17,583 nt of DNA from JBCBZH01 sp039815415. Its GTDB lineage: Bacteria > Bacteroidota > Rhodothermia > Rhodothermales > Rubricoccaceae. Position 1 is the stretch's first letter. Each line of letters opens with the position of its first letter. This document shows positions 1 to 7,293 of this stretch, one piece after another. The stretch lies in NCBI GenBank assembly GCA_039815415.1, contig JBCBZH010000062.1:1-17583 (forward strand), written 5' to 3'. The notes under the pieces were generated by a model. It was not told where the DNA came from. It worked only from the letters and a program-made list of their open reading frames with translations, and ran no database searches. A program made the position numbers and the translations under genes.

Positions 1-1
1 G

Positions 2-1258
2 GTGGTCGAGCTGAAGTATGTCCCTCCGGCGAGTCGGCAGCTTCATCGCATCATCGGATATGAGAAGCGGCTCCACCAGGTGCACACCAATCTGTTCTCA
101 AATGCCGTCAAGTTCACAGCTCAGGGCTCGGTCGAACTGGCGGTGAACGTGCATCGAACCGAGGATGGGGGGGAGGTGCGCTTTGATGTTCGGGATACGG
201 GAATCGGAATCCCTGCGGCCCGGCTGGCAGAGGTCTTCGAGCCGTTCGTTCAGGCGGATGCGTCGATGACGCGCCAGTATGGCGGGACCGGTCTGGGGCT
301 CGCCATTAGCCGACAGTTCGTTGAGCGGATGGGAGGGACGCTGACCGTCGAAAGCGTTGAAGGGGCCGGGAGCACATTTGGGGTTCGCATCCCACTGGTT
401 CTGGCCGAGTCGGCGACCCGTCGTGTGGTGTCCACCAGCCGAAGCGATACGTCGTTGGCAGGGCGCTATGCGCTTGTGGTTGATGACAATGAAGACAGCC
501 TTCTCCTGACCACGACTCACTGCAAGCAGTGGGGCATCCAAACCGATTCGACGACGAGCCCGGATGAGGCGCTGGCGTGGATCGATGAAGGGCGGGCCTA
601 CGACATCGTGGTGCTGGACATGGAGATGCCGGAGATGGATGGACTCATGCTCGCCAAGGCGATTCGCGAGCGTGATGAGTCGCTTCCTCTGGCGATGCTT
701 AGCTCTATAACCGAGCTTCAGGACACCACGGGTCAGGTGGATGTGGTTGCCGTAAAGCCGGTTCCGGCAACGGCGCTTCAAGCGTTGCTGCTCAAGGCGC
801 TGGACAAACCAGCGCCCGTTGGAGACATGGCGCCCATCATTCGGGTGCGCGAGACGCCGGTGCCTGAAAGCGACCAGCCGCTTCGGCCTCCGTCAGAGCT
901 TCGCATCCTGGTCGCAGAGGACGAACCGGACAACCAGAAGCTGACGCTTCAGATGCTTCGCTTGCTCGGGTACGATGCCAGCATGGTGGCCTCTGGGGCC
1001 GAGGCACTCGAGCAGTTGCACGGCTCCGAGTACGATCTCGTACTGATGGATGTGATGATGCCCGGCATGGACGGTCTTGAGGCCACACGGAGGCTACGCT
1101 CCGAGCTTCCGCCAGCTCGGCAGCCACGCGTGGTGGCGCTAACGGCACGGGCACTCCGCAGCGATCGGGAAGCGTGTCTCGCTGCAGGCATGGACGATTA
1201 CCTCTCCAAACCCGTCCGCATCGGAGACCTCGCTCGTGCTCTCACATCGCTGGGATAG
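2..1258 (+). CDS. Hybrid histidine kinase, C-terminal part (HATPase-REC-REC), 5' truncated by window edge
   Basis: This is the C-terminal 418 residues of a hybrid sensor kinase; the sensor and His-phosphorylation domains lie left of the window. Seen, numbering from position 2: the HATPase_c domain with N-box HTNLFSNAVKF (28-38), G1 box DTGIGIP (65-71), F box FEPF (79-82) and G2 box GGTGLGLAIS (94-103). A first receiver domain spans about 155-267, with acidic pair D161/D162, likely phosphoacceptor D206 (VVLDMEMPEMDG), S234/S235 and K252. A second receiver spans about 300-417, with E306/D307, D350 (LMDVMMPGMDG), T381 and K403. Both receivers keep the residues needed for phosphotransfer. By family knowledge the protein would autophosphorylate and pass phosphate to its receivers; no Hpt domain is visible. 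The GTG at 2 is only the first in-frame codon of the window, not a supported start. The stop is TAG at 1256-1258. The same frame continues directly into a receiver-domain remnant. Confidence 0.93.
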   Translation: MVELKYVPPASRQLHRIIGYEKRLHQVHTNLFSNAVKFTAQGSVELAVNVHRTEDGGEVRFDVRDTGIGIPAARLAEVFEPFVQADASMTRQYGGTGLGLAISRQFVERMGGTLTVESVEGAGSTFGVRIPLVLAESATRRVVSTSRSDTSLAGRYALVVDDNEDSLLLTTTHCKQWGIQTDSTTSPDEALAWIDEGRAYDIVVLDMEMPEMDGLMLAKAIRERDESLPLAMLSSITELQDTTGQVDVVAVKPVPATALQALLLKALDKPAPVGDMAPIIRVRETPVPESDQPLRPPSELRILVAEDEPDNQKLTLQMLRLLGYDASMVASGAEALEQLHGSEYDLVLMDVMMPGMDGLEATRRLRSELPPARQPRVVALTARALRSDREACLAAGMDDYLSKPVRIGDLARALTSLG

Positions 1259-1561
1259 CTCCACGGAGCCGGCGTCAAGGCGCACAGCCAGGTTCGAGAG
1301 GCTCTCGCCAAGATGCAGGCCGCATCCTACGATCTCGTCTTCATGGATGTGATGATGCCACAGATGGATGGGTTGGAAGCCACGCGTCGGTTGCGTTCGC
1401 AGTCTCTACGGTTCGACCAGCCGCGTGTGGTGGCCCTGACAGCCCGTGCGCTCCGCAGCGACCGGGAGGCGTGCTTGCAAGCGGGCATGGACGACTATCT
1501 CGCGAAGCCGGTCCGCATCGGGGACCTCGCGCGCGCGATCGATTCCATCGCCAGCGCGTAG
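1259..1561 (+). pseudogene. Remnant of a receiver (REC) domain, C-terminal two thirds, in frame after the kinase stop
   Basis: Reading on in the same frame from 1259 gives residues that align with the second receiver of the preceding kinase, starting at its LLGYDA segment. From YDL onward the identity is about 80% by eye. The phosphoacceptor motif FMDVMMPQMDG, the VVALTARALRSDREAC stretch with its T, and the conserved lysine in YLAKPVRIGDL are all present. Missing are beta-1, helix-1 and the acidic pair, so this piece cannot fold as a normal receiver. An ATG at 1313 would give 82 residues, but the similarity begins upstream of it, which argues for a remnant rather than a gene. Many differences from the kinase copy are third-position changes, so the copies diverged under protein-level selection before the break. 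It ends TAG at 1559-1561, 1 nt from the end of the converging acyl-CoA synthetase gene. It may be the tail of a deleted tandem paralogue. Confidence 0.75.
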
Positions 1562-1562
1562 A

Positions 1563-3455
1563 TCAGGGCACGTCCTGATACATCTCGTTGATGACGTCGG
1601 CGTTGGCGGCCTCAATCGCGCGGCGCTTGAGCTTGAGCGTTGGCGTCAGCAGCTCGTTCTCGACGGTGAACGGCTCTGCCGCAAAGCGGAAGTCGCGCAC
1701 CTTCTCGTGGCTCGCGGCTTGTCGGGAGTAGGTCTTGAACAGGTCCTCGTAGATGCTGAGGACGGTCGCGTCGGCCAGCAGCTCCGCTTCCGAGCTGGCG
1801 GTCAGGCTTCGCGCCTTCGCCTCGGCGCGGACGGTCTCCATGTCCGGCACCACGAGGGCCGTGAGGTAGGCCCGCCCCTCGCCGATGACCATCAGTTGCT
1901 CCACAAAGGGGCTGCCCGCGAGTTGCTCCTCAATAGGACCGGGGTAGATGTTCTTCCCGCCGCGCGACACGATCATGTGCTTGAGGCGGTCGGTGATGCG
2001 GAGGTAGCCGTCCTCGAAGCGGCCCACGTCGCCTGTCTTGAACCAGCCATCATCGTCGAACACCGCCTCGCTTTCGTCGGGGCGGTTCCAGTAGCCAGGC
2101 ATGATGGTCTCCCCGCGCGCCAGGATTTCGCCCGCCCCCGTCGTGAGCGTGGTCGGGTAGTCTGCGCCGGAGACCTGGCCGAGGATCTGTCCCGAGTGGA
2201 GGTCTCGGATGGCGACCGTGACGCCGGGGAAGACGTGCCCGACCGTGCCGAAGCGAGGGGCTTCGAGGGGGTTGGCAGACAGAACGGGAGACGTCTCGCT
2301 CAGGCCGTAGCCCTCCACCAGCCGGACGCCTGCAGCCTCGAAGAACTCTCCGATCTGCTGGGGCAGGGCCGCGCCGCCGGAGACCGCGAACCGGACGCGC
2401 CCGCCCAGCTTCTCGTGGAGCGTGGAGAACACCAGCTTCTGCGCCAGCGCGTACTGCGCGTTCAGCAGCGCCCCGGGCGCTTTCCCCTCGCGCTGGCGAT
2501 CGGCGACGGCTTTGCCCGTGTCCACAGCCCATGCGAAGACGCCACGCCGGACCGCGTTGCCACTTTGCACCTGCTTCTGGATGGCGGTGTAGACACGCTC
2601 GAACAGACGGGGCACCGAGACCATCAGCGTCGGGCGAACCTCGGGGAGGTTCTTGGCGATGGCATCTACGGATTCCGCATAGACGATCTGGGCGCCCGCC
2701 GAGAGCGGGACGGTGTACCCTGCCGTTCGCTCGAAGGCGTGGCTGAGCGGGAGGAAGGAGAGGTGGATGTCAGACTCGTACACCGGCAGGCGCTCGTGGG
2801 CCGCCTTCGCGTTGGTACAGAGCGTCTGGTGTGTCATCTGGACGCCTTTCGGGTTTCCCGTCGTCCCCGATGTGTAGATGAGTGCCGAGAGGTCGTCTGG
2901 CGTCACGGCGTCTGCGATGGCGTCCAACACGCTGGCGTGCTCGGCTCGGTATGGGGTGCCCTCCGCCAGCGCGTCGTTCCAGGTCACCACTGGAAGCGAC
3001 TCCGAGACGCGCTTGGGCTCGGTCATGGAGATCACCAGCTCGAGGTCGGGGCACTCGGGGTGGGCGTCGTTGGCCTTGCGAAGCTGGAGGCCCGTGGAGA
3101 CGATCAACGCTTTGGCACCGCTGTCGCGGCAGATGTAGGCCACCTGATGGGCAGGCACCGTCGCGTAGAGCGCCACGGTGACGGCGCCAAGCATCTGGGT
3201 CGCCAGATCGGTGATGGCCCACTCAGGACGGTTCTCGCTCAGGATGGCGACGCGGTCGCCAGGGCGAATGCCGCGGGCGTGCAGAAAGGCCGTCAGCGCG
3301 TCGACACGGTCGAAGACGGTGTCCAGCGAGAGGTCGGTCCAGGTCTTGGTGGCCTTGTCCTTGTAGCCGAGGAGCGCCTTGCCGGTGCCGCCGTATCTCG
3401 CGCGGAGACCTTGAACGAGCTGAGGGGCAGTGTCGAACTCGACGGCGAGGGGCAT
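1563..3455 (-). CDS. Long-chain acyl-CoA synthetase (AMP-forming, FAA1/FadD15-like)
   Basis: The 630-residue protein has the usual length for a bacterial long-chain fatty-acid:CoA ligase, which activates fatty acids to acyl-CoA through an acyl-adenylate, probably at the inner membrane. Seen: the phosphate-binding loop YTSGTTGNPKGV (194-205), FLPLSHAFER (234-243), the adenine-binding motif EGYGLSETSP (381-390), the ATP-ribose region GWFKTGDVG (470-478), the hinge region ITDRLKHMIVSRGGKNIYPG (487-506) and the C-terminal TPTLKLKR (604-611) that carries the usual catalytic lysine. All core motifs are intact, so it is probably active. The start is ATG at 3453-3455; no good ribosome binding site is seen. 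It stands alone: convergent with the REC remnant on one side, divergent from a membrane-protein gene on the other. The exact chain-length preference cannot be read from sequence. Confidence 0.95.
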   Translation of the reverse strand: MPLAVEFDTAPQLVQGLRARYGGTGKALLGYKDKATKTWTDLSLDTVFDRVDALTAFLHARGIRPGDRVAILSENRPEWAITDLATQMLGAVTVALYATVPAHQVAYICRDSGAKALIVSTGLQLRKANDAHPECPDLELVISMTEPKRVSESLPVVTWNDALAEGTPYRAEHASVLDAIADAVTPDDLSALIYTSGTTGNPKGVQMTHQTLCTNAKAAHERLPVYESDIHLSFLPLSHAFERTAGYTVPLSAGAQIVYAESVDAIAKNLPEVRPTLMVSVPRLFERVYTAIQKQVQSGNAVRRGVFAWAVDTGKAVADRQREGKAPGALLNAQYALAQKLVFSTLHEKLGGRVRFAVSGGAALPQQIGEFFEAAGVRLVEGYGLSETSPVLSANPLEAPRFGTVGHVFPGVTVAIRDLHSGQILGQVSGADYPTTLTTGAGEILARGETIMPGYWNRPDESEAVFDDDGWFKTGDVGRFEDGYLRITDRLKHMIVSRGGKNIYPGPIEEQLAGSPFVEQLMVIGEGRAYLTALVVPDMETVRAEAKARSLTASSEAELLADATVLSIYEDLFKTYSRQAASHEKVRDFRFAAEPFTVENELLTPTLKLKRRAIEAANADVINEMYQDVP

Positions 3456-3757
3456 GAGTGCGGTGAGAGGGCGGCCCGCAAGCTACGGGAGCCCTTCCGA
3501 AGTCTGGTCTTGCCTTGTGAGCTAGCGCACTGGGGCCCGGTGCCACGGCGTGCTGTTTGTCTTCCGCATCCCGGTTGTCGCTGCAGCGGCGTTCGGTTGT
3601 GTATCCCTTCGTTTGAACCAGAGGACAGGAGGCCAGCGGTCGTCTACAGGCCCCAGGGGGCAAGCGCGAAGGAGAGAGTGCAATCCATGCTTGCATCTTA
3701 GGTCCTTGATTATTAGTTAGATGTGGAGTTGTTGTGAGCACTTCCTTGGGGAATCCC
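3456..3757. promoter_or_regulatory. Divergent intergenic region between the acyl-CoA synthetase and an exported membrane protein
   Basis: This 302-nt gap must hold both outward promoters. An AT-rich island at about 3685-3725 (containing TTGCAT and TATTAG) stands out from the GC-rich surroundings and lies 30-70 nt before the plus-strand start. It is the best promoter candidate for that gene, but spacing does not fit a clean sigma-70 consensus. A small GC-rich palindrome, CGCTGCAGCG, is at 3579-3588. No gene is seen within the gap. Confidence 0.4.
3517..3530. promoter_or_regulatory. Near-palindromic 14-mer, possible operator upstream of the acyl-CoA synthetase
   Basis: GTGAGCTAGCGCAC matches its own reverse complement at 12 of 14 positions and lies 62-75 nt upstream of the synthetase ATG. 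Position and symmetry fit a dimeric repressor site (fatty-acid genes are often repressed), but no specific regulator can be named. It also resembles a degenerate copy of the CGAGCTGGCG 10-mer that is repeated through the window. Confidence 0.2.
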
Positions 3758-4534
3758 ATGCGCGCTGTACTGATTCTCTTGTGCGCTCTGGTGGGGGCTG
3801 CGTCCGTAGCCCAGCCAGTGCCTTTGGATAGCCTCCTCGTCGGGCCTGGAGTTGAGCCGACGCCGCAGGAGGTCGCAGCTGCCGAAGCTGCCCTCCACCA
3901 GATCGAAGCAACCTCCCTTCAGGCGGTTACCTGCCCTGAGCCTGGAGAGGCTGCACCGCTTTCCCAGGCCGAGATGCAGGTTCTCACCGATCGGCTGGGG
4001 ACCAATCCGAACCTGCCACGCCTGGGTGTCGGAGCCCACGTGATGGACGCTCTAGCCCGATCACAGGAGTACGAGGCTTCCACTGCGGCGATGCTCCCGA
4101 CATGCTTCTCACTTAGTCCAGCCGATCCGGGAGCGCTTCTGATTCTTCAATTCTGGGCAGCACTGGGCTGGAACTTGGAGTTCTCAAGGCTTGCAGTTGA
4201 AGCAGGAGTCCTCGTTCCGCTCGTCGTCGTCATGGTCAGTGTTACAGCGGGTGTGTTTTCCGGACAACACGAGAGCAGCTACCTCTACTTCCGGCCCGAG
4301 ATCGCGTATCCCATCGCGCTCAGTGCTCTGTTCTACCTGACCGTCGCGGCTGGCTTGCAAGCGCAACGCCAGTCGTCCAACGGCTCATCGAGCTGGGATG
4401 TCGGGCCTGCTGCGATGGCGCGGATCGCGTACCTCGCCGGGACTATCCATCCGATTGTGGCACTTTCGCTTGTCTATCTGTACGAAACGCTCATCCTGAC
4501 GCCGTCGGTCGGGGTCAGCTACCCCATCCGCTAA
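3758..4534 (+). CDS. Exported membrane protein of unknown function
   Basis: I do not recognise a family. From ATG 3758 the protein has 258 residues. It begins with a clear signal peptide (MRAVLILLCALVGAASVAQ), followed by a soluble, proline- and glutamate-rich stretch with two cysteines (about residues 59 and 116). Three strongly hydrophobic segments come at roughly 147-167, 182-201 and 224-247. The signal peptide and a GGGGA ribosome-binding-like sequence at 3748-3752 favour 3758 over an upstream in-frame GTG at 3734. The architecture suggests a periplasmic N-terminal domain anchored by C-terminal inner-membrane helices. The next gene, on the same strand, starts 96 nt later, so cotranscription is possible but not shown. 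Confidence 0.7.
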   Translation: MRAVLILLCALVGAASVAQPVPLDSLLVGPGVEPTPQEVAAAEAALHQIEATSLQAVTCPEPGEAAPLSQAEMQVLTDRLGTNPNLPRLGVGAHVMDALARSQEYEASTAAMLPTCFSLSPADPGALLILQFWAALGWNLEFSRLAVEAGVLVPLVVVMVSVTAGVFSGQHESSYLYFRPEIAYPIALSALFYLTVAAGLQAQRQSSNGSSSWDVGPAAMARIAYLAGTIHPIVALSLVYLYETLILTPSVGVSYPIR

Positions 4535-4547
4535 CGGTCAGGGCGAA

Positions 4548-4557
4548 CGAGCTGGCG
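4548..4557 (+). repeat. Intergenic copy of the CGAGCTGGCG 10-mer
   Basis: An exact copy begins 14 nt after the stop of the membrane-protein gene, in the 96-nt gap (4535-4630) before the plug-domain gene. The gap shows no clear terminator or ribosome binding site. Confidence 0.8.
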
Positions 4558-4630
4558 AAGACTCCGAGGCTTCTTCTGGACGGTCACCGGGCACCCAATC
4601 GCCATCGGCCTACCAGACACCTCACCCTCA

Positions 4631-5908
4631 ATGGCAAAGCCTTCCTTGGTCCTGCGCGCGGCGTCTACCGTATTGCTTCTCGTGCTCATCGCTCCCACGA
4701 CAGACGCGGCGAGAGGCGATGTCACGCAGAATGTGCCCGTGGCTGTGGAGGTGATCGGAAGAGAGAGCATTGAACAGGCAGGACGTGCCAATGTAGAAGA
4801 TCTCCTAGTAGAAGTTCTCCTGGCGCAATCCGGGTCCGTGAACACCATATCGATGGGGCGCACCGATGCGGAAGGCGCGACGCTCATGCTGCGAGGTACC
4901 AACGGACGTCCCAGTCTCAATCGGCTGTTGATGGCTGAATACACTGCAGCCTACGTGCGAAGTATAGACGGCACGGACGCTGCCCTTCTCATCGGCAATC
5001 CCCTGAACCTTGATCAGATCGAGGTGCTGAGAGGACCGCAGGGGACGCTGTTCGGCAGAAACGCAGCGGCGGGCGCGATCCGACTCCAGAGCCCTCCGCG
5101 TCTTGACGGCTGCGCTGGCATCAAGTTCGAAGTCAACCTGAATGACGAGACCCTAACTGCACGGCAGGCATGGTGCGATGAACCGGTCCTCATGGCCGTC
5201 GAATGTCCGTCCACCGTATCTGTTGGGGAAGAGGTTCGCGTTGGAGCCCTCGTGTCCGAATCCGTGAATGCTCGAGTGAACTGGAGCCTGGATTCAGGGA
5301 CTCAACTCACGGCCCAGTACCGTGATCTCGAGGAAAGCGAGTTCAACTTCGACACGGCGGACGTCCGAACCCGCTGGGCGGCTCTCTATGGAGCAGGCCA
5401 CACGTTTGCATTGCCAGGGGTATACAACGTCAACGTCACCTCAACCAACGACTACGGCACCGATGCCTTCTCGTGCCCCGTCCTTGTTGAGGAGGAGTCA
5501 GACGACTCGGAAACTGATCCTGAAGTACGGGTTACCGTCGGGTACAACGTCGAGTTCGGCAAGTCCCCCATCCGCGTAGGGGGGACAATGCGGGTTCCTG
5601 TTGAGCTTCCTGTTCACGGCGATGCCTCGCTTGGATACTTCAGCGTTGGAGACCGAGGCTACACGAGCCTGACCCTGGAGCTGGCCTATCGGTCGGACTT
5701 CACTGACCGTTTGTCATTCGTGGCTGGTGGTGGTATTCACTTCCTTAGGGCTGGATCCGACAACGAAATTGGTCCCGGGGTGTCAGGCCGGGTTTACTAC
5801 GACGGCGATTGGGCGGTTGAGCCGCTCGTGGAATTGAACGCGGCGTATCAGTACAACAAGCTGATCCCCACGCTCTCGTTCGGCGGGGCGTATCGATTCG
5901 ACCGGTAG
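4631..5908 (+). CDS. Exported chimeric protein: TonB-receptor plug domain, PKD-like domain, short beta-rich C-terminus
   Basis: The 425-residue protein has three unlike parts. Residues 1-27 are a signal peptide (LLLVLIAPTTDA core). Residues about 35-152 match a TonB-dependent receptor plug: VPVAVEVIGRESIEQAG, NVEDLL, MLRGTNGRPSLNRLLM and the hallmark LDQIEVLRGPQGTLFGRNAA (127-146). Residues about 188-287 look like a PKD/Ig-type domain bounded by Cys191 and Cys282 (VECPSTVSVGEEV to HTFALPGVYNVNVTSTNDYG), likely disulfide-linked. After an acidic linker (286-298), residues 299-425 show alternating hydrophobic strands and end YRFDR, resembling a small outer-membrane barrel. The roughly 500-residue 22-strand barrel expected after a plug is absent, and so is a recognisable TonB box. 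It is therefore unlikely to be a normal TonB transporter. It could be a gene fusion or deletion product, or a repurposed surface protein. Start ATG 4631; no ribosome binding site is visible. Confidence 0.85.
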   Translation: MAKPSLVLRAASTVLLLVLIAPTTDAARGDVTQNVPVAVEVIGRESIEQAGRANVEDLLVEVLLAQSGSVNTISMGRTDAEGATLMLRGTNGRPSLNRLLMAEYTAAYVRSIDGTDAALLIGNPLNLDQIEVLRGPQGTLFGRNAAAGAIRLQSPPRLDGCAGIKFEVNLNDETLTARQAWCDEPVLMAVECPSTVSVGEEVRVGALVSESVNARVNWSLDSGTQLTAQYRDLEESEFNFDTADVRTRWAALYGAGHTFALPGVYNVNVTSTNDYGTDAFSCPVLVEEESDDSETDPEVRVTVGYNVEFGKSPIRVGGTMRVPVELPVHGDASLGYFSVGDRGYTSLTLELAYRSDFTDRLSFVAGGGIHFLRAGSDNEIGPGVSGRVYYDGDWAVEPLVELNAAYQYNKLIPTLSFGGAYRFDR

Positions 5909-5936
5909 CCTTTGCCTTTGAGCGGGAGAGACGTGA

Positions 5937-6413
5937 CTACTCTCCTCCAACTGGAACGGAGACCGTGAACGTCGCAGATCCACGTCGGACGATGGGGCGC
6001 ATTCCTGTGAAGCCGCCGCTGCCTCCGCCGAGATAGGTCACGTTGGCCGTATACGTTTGGCCAGGTTGGAGTGTCTGGGGCGCTGTGGTGGTGCGCGGCG
6101 TTTCCTCGCTGGCGCCTGTGGCATCTGCATAGGCGCCGTACGGCACCGGTGACTCGATCAGGACACGTTCAGAGCGGTTGTTCGGGAGAGACCGGTTGCC
6201 TGCCTCAATGCCCCAGACCGTGCGCCCGTTCTCATCGTTCACATACACCGAGGTCGCGCCGATGGGCGTCCACGAGATCAGCGGCGCCGAGCTGGCGGTG
6301 CCGTTGGTGGCCGTCACCTGAAGCGGCGAGCGGTCGGGTTGTGGCGACAGGCCGGGGATGCCGCCGGAGCACCCGGCGAGGACGAGAAGGCCGACGAGGC
6401 GGAGAGACAGCAT
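5937..6413 (-). CDS. Small lipoprotein, last member of a tandem paralogous trio
   Basis: The protein has 158 residues. The start at 6411-6413 is chosen because it gives a lipoprotein signal peptide (MLSLRLVGLLVLAGC, lipobox LAGC, lipidated Cys15); the frame is open further upstream but that part overlaps the preceding gene. The mature part has an Ig/fibronectin-III-like pattern: LISWTP, VYVNDENGRTVWGIE, SPVPYG, LQPGQTYTANVTYL and a final ATFTVSVP. The same pattern is found in the two upstream lipoproteins. It is the last gene of a minus-strand operon and starts 5 nt after the previous stop. It converges on the plug-domain gene with a 28-nt gap. Function unknown; outer-membrane or periplasmic placement is inferred from the lipobox. 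Confidence 0.75.
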   Translation of the reverse strand: MLSLRLVGLLVLAGCSGGIPGLSPQPDRSPLQVTATNGTASSAPLISWTPIGATSVYVNDENGRTVWGIEAGNRSLPNNRSERVLIESPVPYGAYADATGASEETPRTTTAPQTLQPGQTYTANVTYLGGGSGGFTGMRPIVRRGSATFTVSVPVGGE

Positions 6414-6418
6414 GAGGG

Positions 6419-6895
6419 TCAGGGGAAGAGGGTGGTGAACTCGACGGACAGGGAGGGCTGCTCGGTGCACTGTGCCTGTGGGGTGCCTTCGCCCGAGGCA
6501 AGGCAGGGCACCACCGTGACGGTGTAGCGCGTGCCTGCCGACAGCTCGGGGGCGGTGGCCCAGGCTCCCCCGCCATCCGGTGGGAAGCCACCCGGCGGAT
6601 CGGAGTCGGGAACGATGCCGCGCGCTTCCACGGTGAGAGGCGCGGGCAGCACGTCTGCCTGAGGCCCGTGGCGGGTTGGCCCGGCGGCAGCGGTCCAGGC
6701 GATCTCCTCCGTCGCGGCCTCGCGGATCTCGACGCGGAGTGCGCGGGGTGGATTCCAGAACAGCTGGATGGGCTCGCCAGCTCGTTGGATCACCTCCACG
6801 GCGGGTCCGCCGGGTGACATGTTCGGCGGCGACGGCTCGCTGCTGGCACATGCCCCGAGCGCGAGCCCGACGCAGAGGAGGCGCGCCCACGTCAT
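6419..6895 (-). CDS. Small lipoprotein, middle member of the tandem trio
   Basis: The 158-residue protein begins MTWARLLCVGLALGACAS, a lipoprotein signal with lipobox LGAC (Cys16). The mature part follows the plan of its neighbours: IQLFWNPPRALRVEI, EIAWTAAAG, PAPLTVEA, LSAGTRYTVTVVP and SVEFTT, with an extra Gly/Pro-rich insert. This suggests a single Ig/FnIII-like beta sandwich. Its ATG overlaps the stop of the upstream gene by 4 nt (ATGA, 6892-6895), so translation is probably coupled. Function unknown. Confidence 0.75.
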   Translation of the reverse strand: MTWARLLCVGLALGACASSEPSPPNMSPGGPAVEVIQRAGEPIQLFWNPPRALRVEIREAATEEIAWTAAAGPTRHGPQADVLPAPLTVEARGIVPDSDPPGGFPPDGGGAWATAPELSAGTRYTVTVVPCLASGEGTPQAQCTEQPSLSVEFTTLFP

Positions 6896-7290
6896 GGCTC
6901 GATGCGAGCGCTGACGCTGAACGTGCCCTCGAACACGGTTCCGTCGTAGCCAATGACCGTGACTGAGTAGACGCGCTGGGGGAGGAGCCGCTCAGGGGGC
7001 ACCAGCACCCTCAGTCTCGAGCTGGCGGAGATCGCTGTGCCGTAGGTGAGCGGCGACAGGATGGGGCCGCGCTGGCCGGGCTGGTCGTTCTCCGCCAGCT
7101 CCCAGATCACCGTGCTCCCGCGCTGGACGGTCACTCGGGCCGCGACGGGGGCGTCCCAGTGGAACACCGGCGGGAGCACACCCGCATCGGTCTTCGCCAG
7201 CTCGACGCGGAGGCCGGGCGCGGCCGGAGGCGGCGACGAGCCACATCCGACTCCAACGGCCAGCACCAGAATGAGGCCGAGTGCATGCAT
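6892..7290 (-). CDS. Small lipoprotein, first member of the tandem trio
   Basis: The 132-residue protein begins MHALGLILVLAVGVGCGSS, with a lipobox-like VGVGC. The mature part reads PVFHWDAPVAARVTVQ, TVIWELAE, ILSPLTYG, LLPQRVYSVTVIGY and EGTFSVSA, the clearest version of the pattern shared by the trio. It starts 3 nt after the stop of the 567-residue secreted protein gene and overlaps the next gene by 4 nt, so these four genes almost certainly form one transcript. No enzyme motif is visible; a binding or structural role is a guess. Confidence 0.75.
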   Translation of the reverse strand: MHALGLILVLAVGVGCGSSPPPAAPGLRVELAKTDAGVLPPVFHWDAPVAARVTVQRGSTVIWELAENDQPGQRGPILSPLTYGTAISASSRLRVLVPPERLLPQRVYSVTVIGYDGTVFEGTFSVSARIEP

Positions 7291-7293
7291 CGG

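Noticed and set aside
1313..1561. Independent 82-residue receiver protein starting at ATG 1313
   Set aside because: Receiver similarity starts upstream of this ATG, and the half domain lacks the acidic pair and first strand, so a functional stand-alone protein is unlikely.
1446..3701. Long plus-strand open frame of about 750 codons opposite the acyl-CoA synthetase
   Set aside because: It lies antisense to a gene with all family motifs, is rich in Arg/Gly/Val with no domain, and its length is explained by high GC at codon positions of the real gene.
5925..5945. GGAGAG/CTCTCC stem between the converging plug-domain and lipoprotein genes
   Set aside because: The stem is only 6 bp, overlaps the lipoprotein stop codon and has no T-run; it is too weak to call a terminator.
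6414..6953. N-terminal extension of the last lipoprotein gene back to 6953
   Set aside because: It would overlap the whole upstream lipoprotein gene and bury the lipobox; the start at 6413 gives a proper lipoprotein signal.
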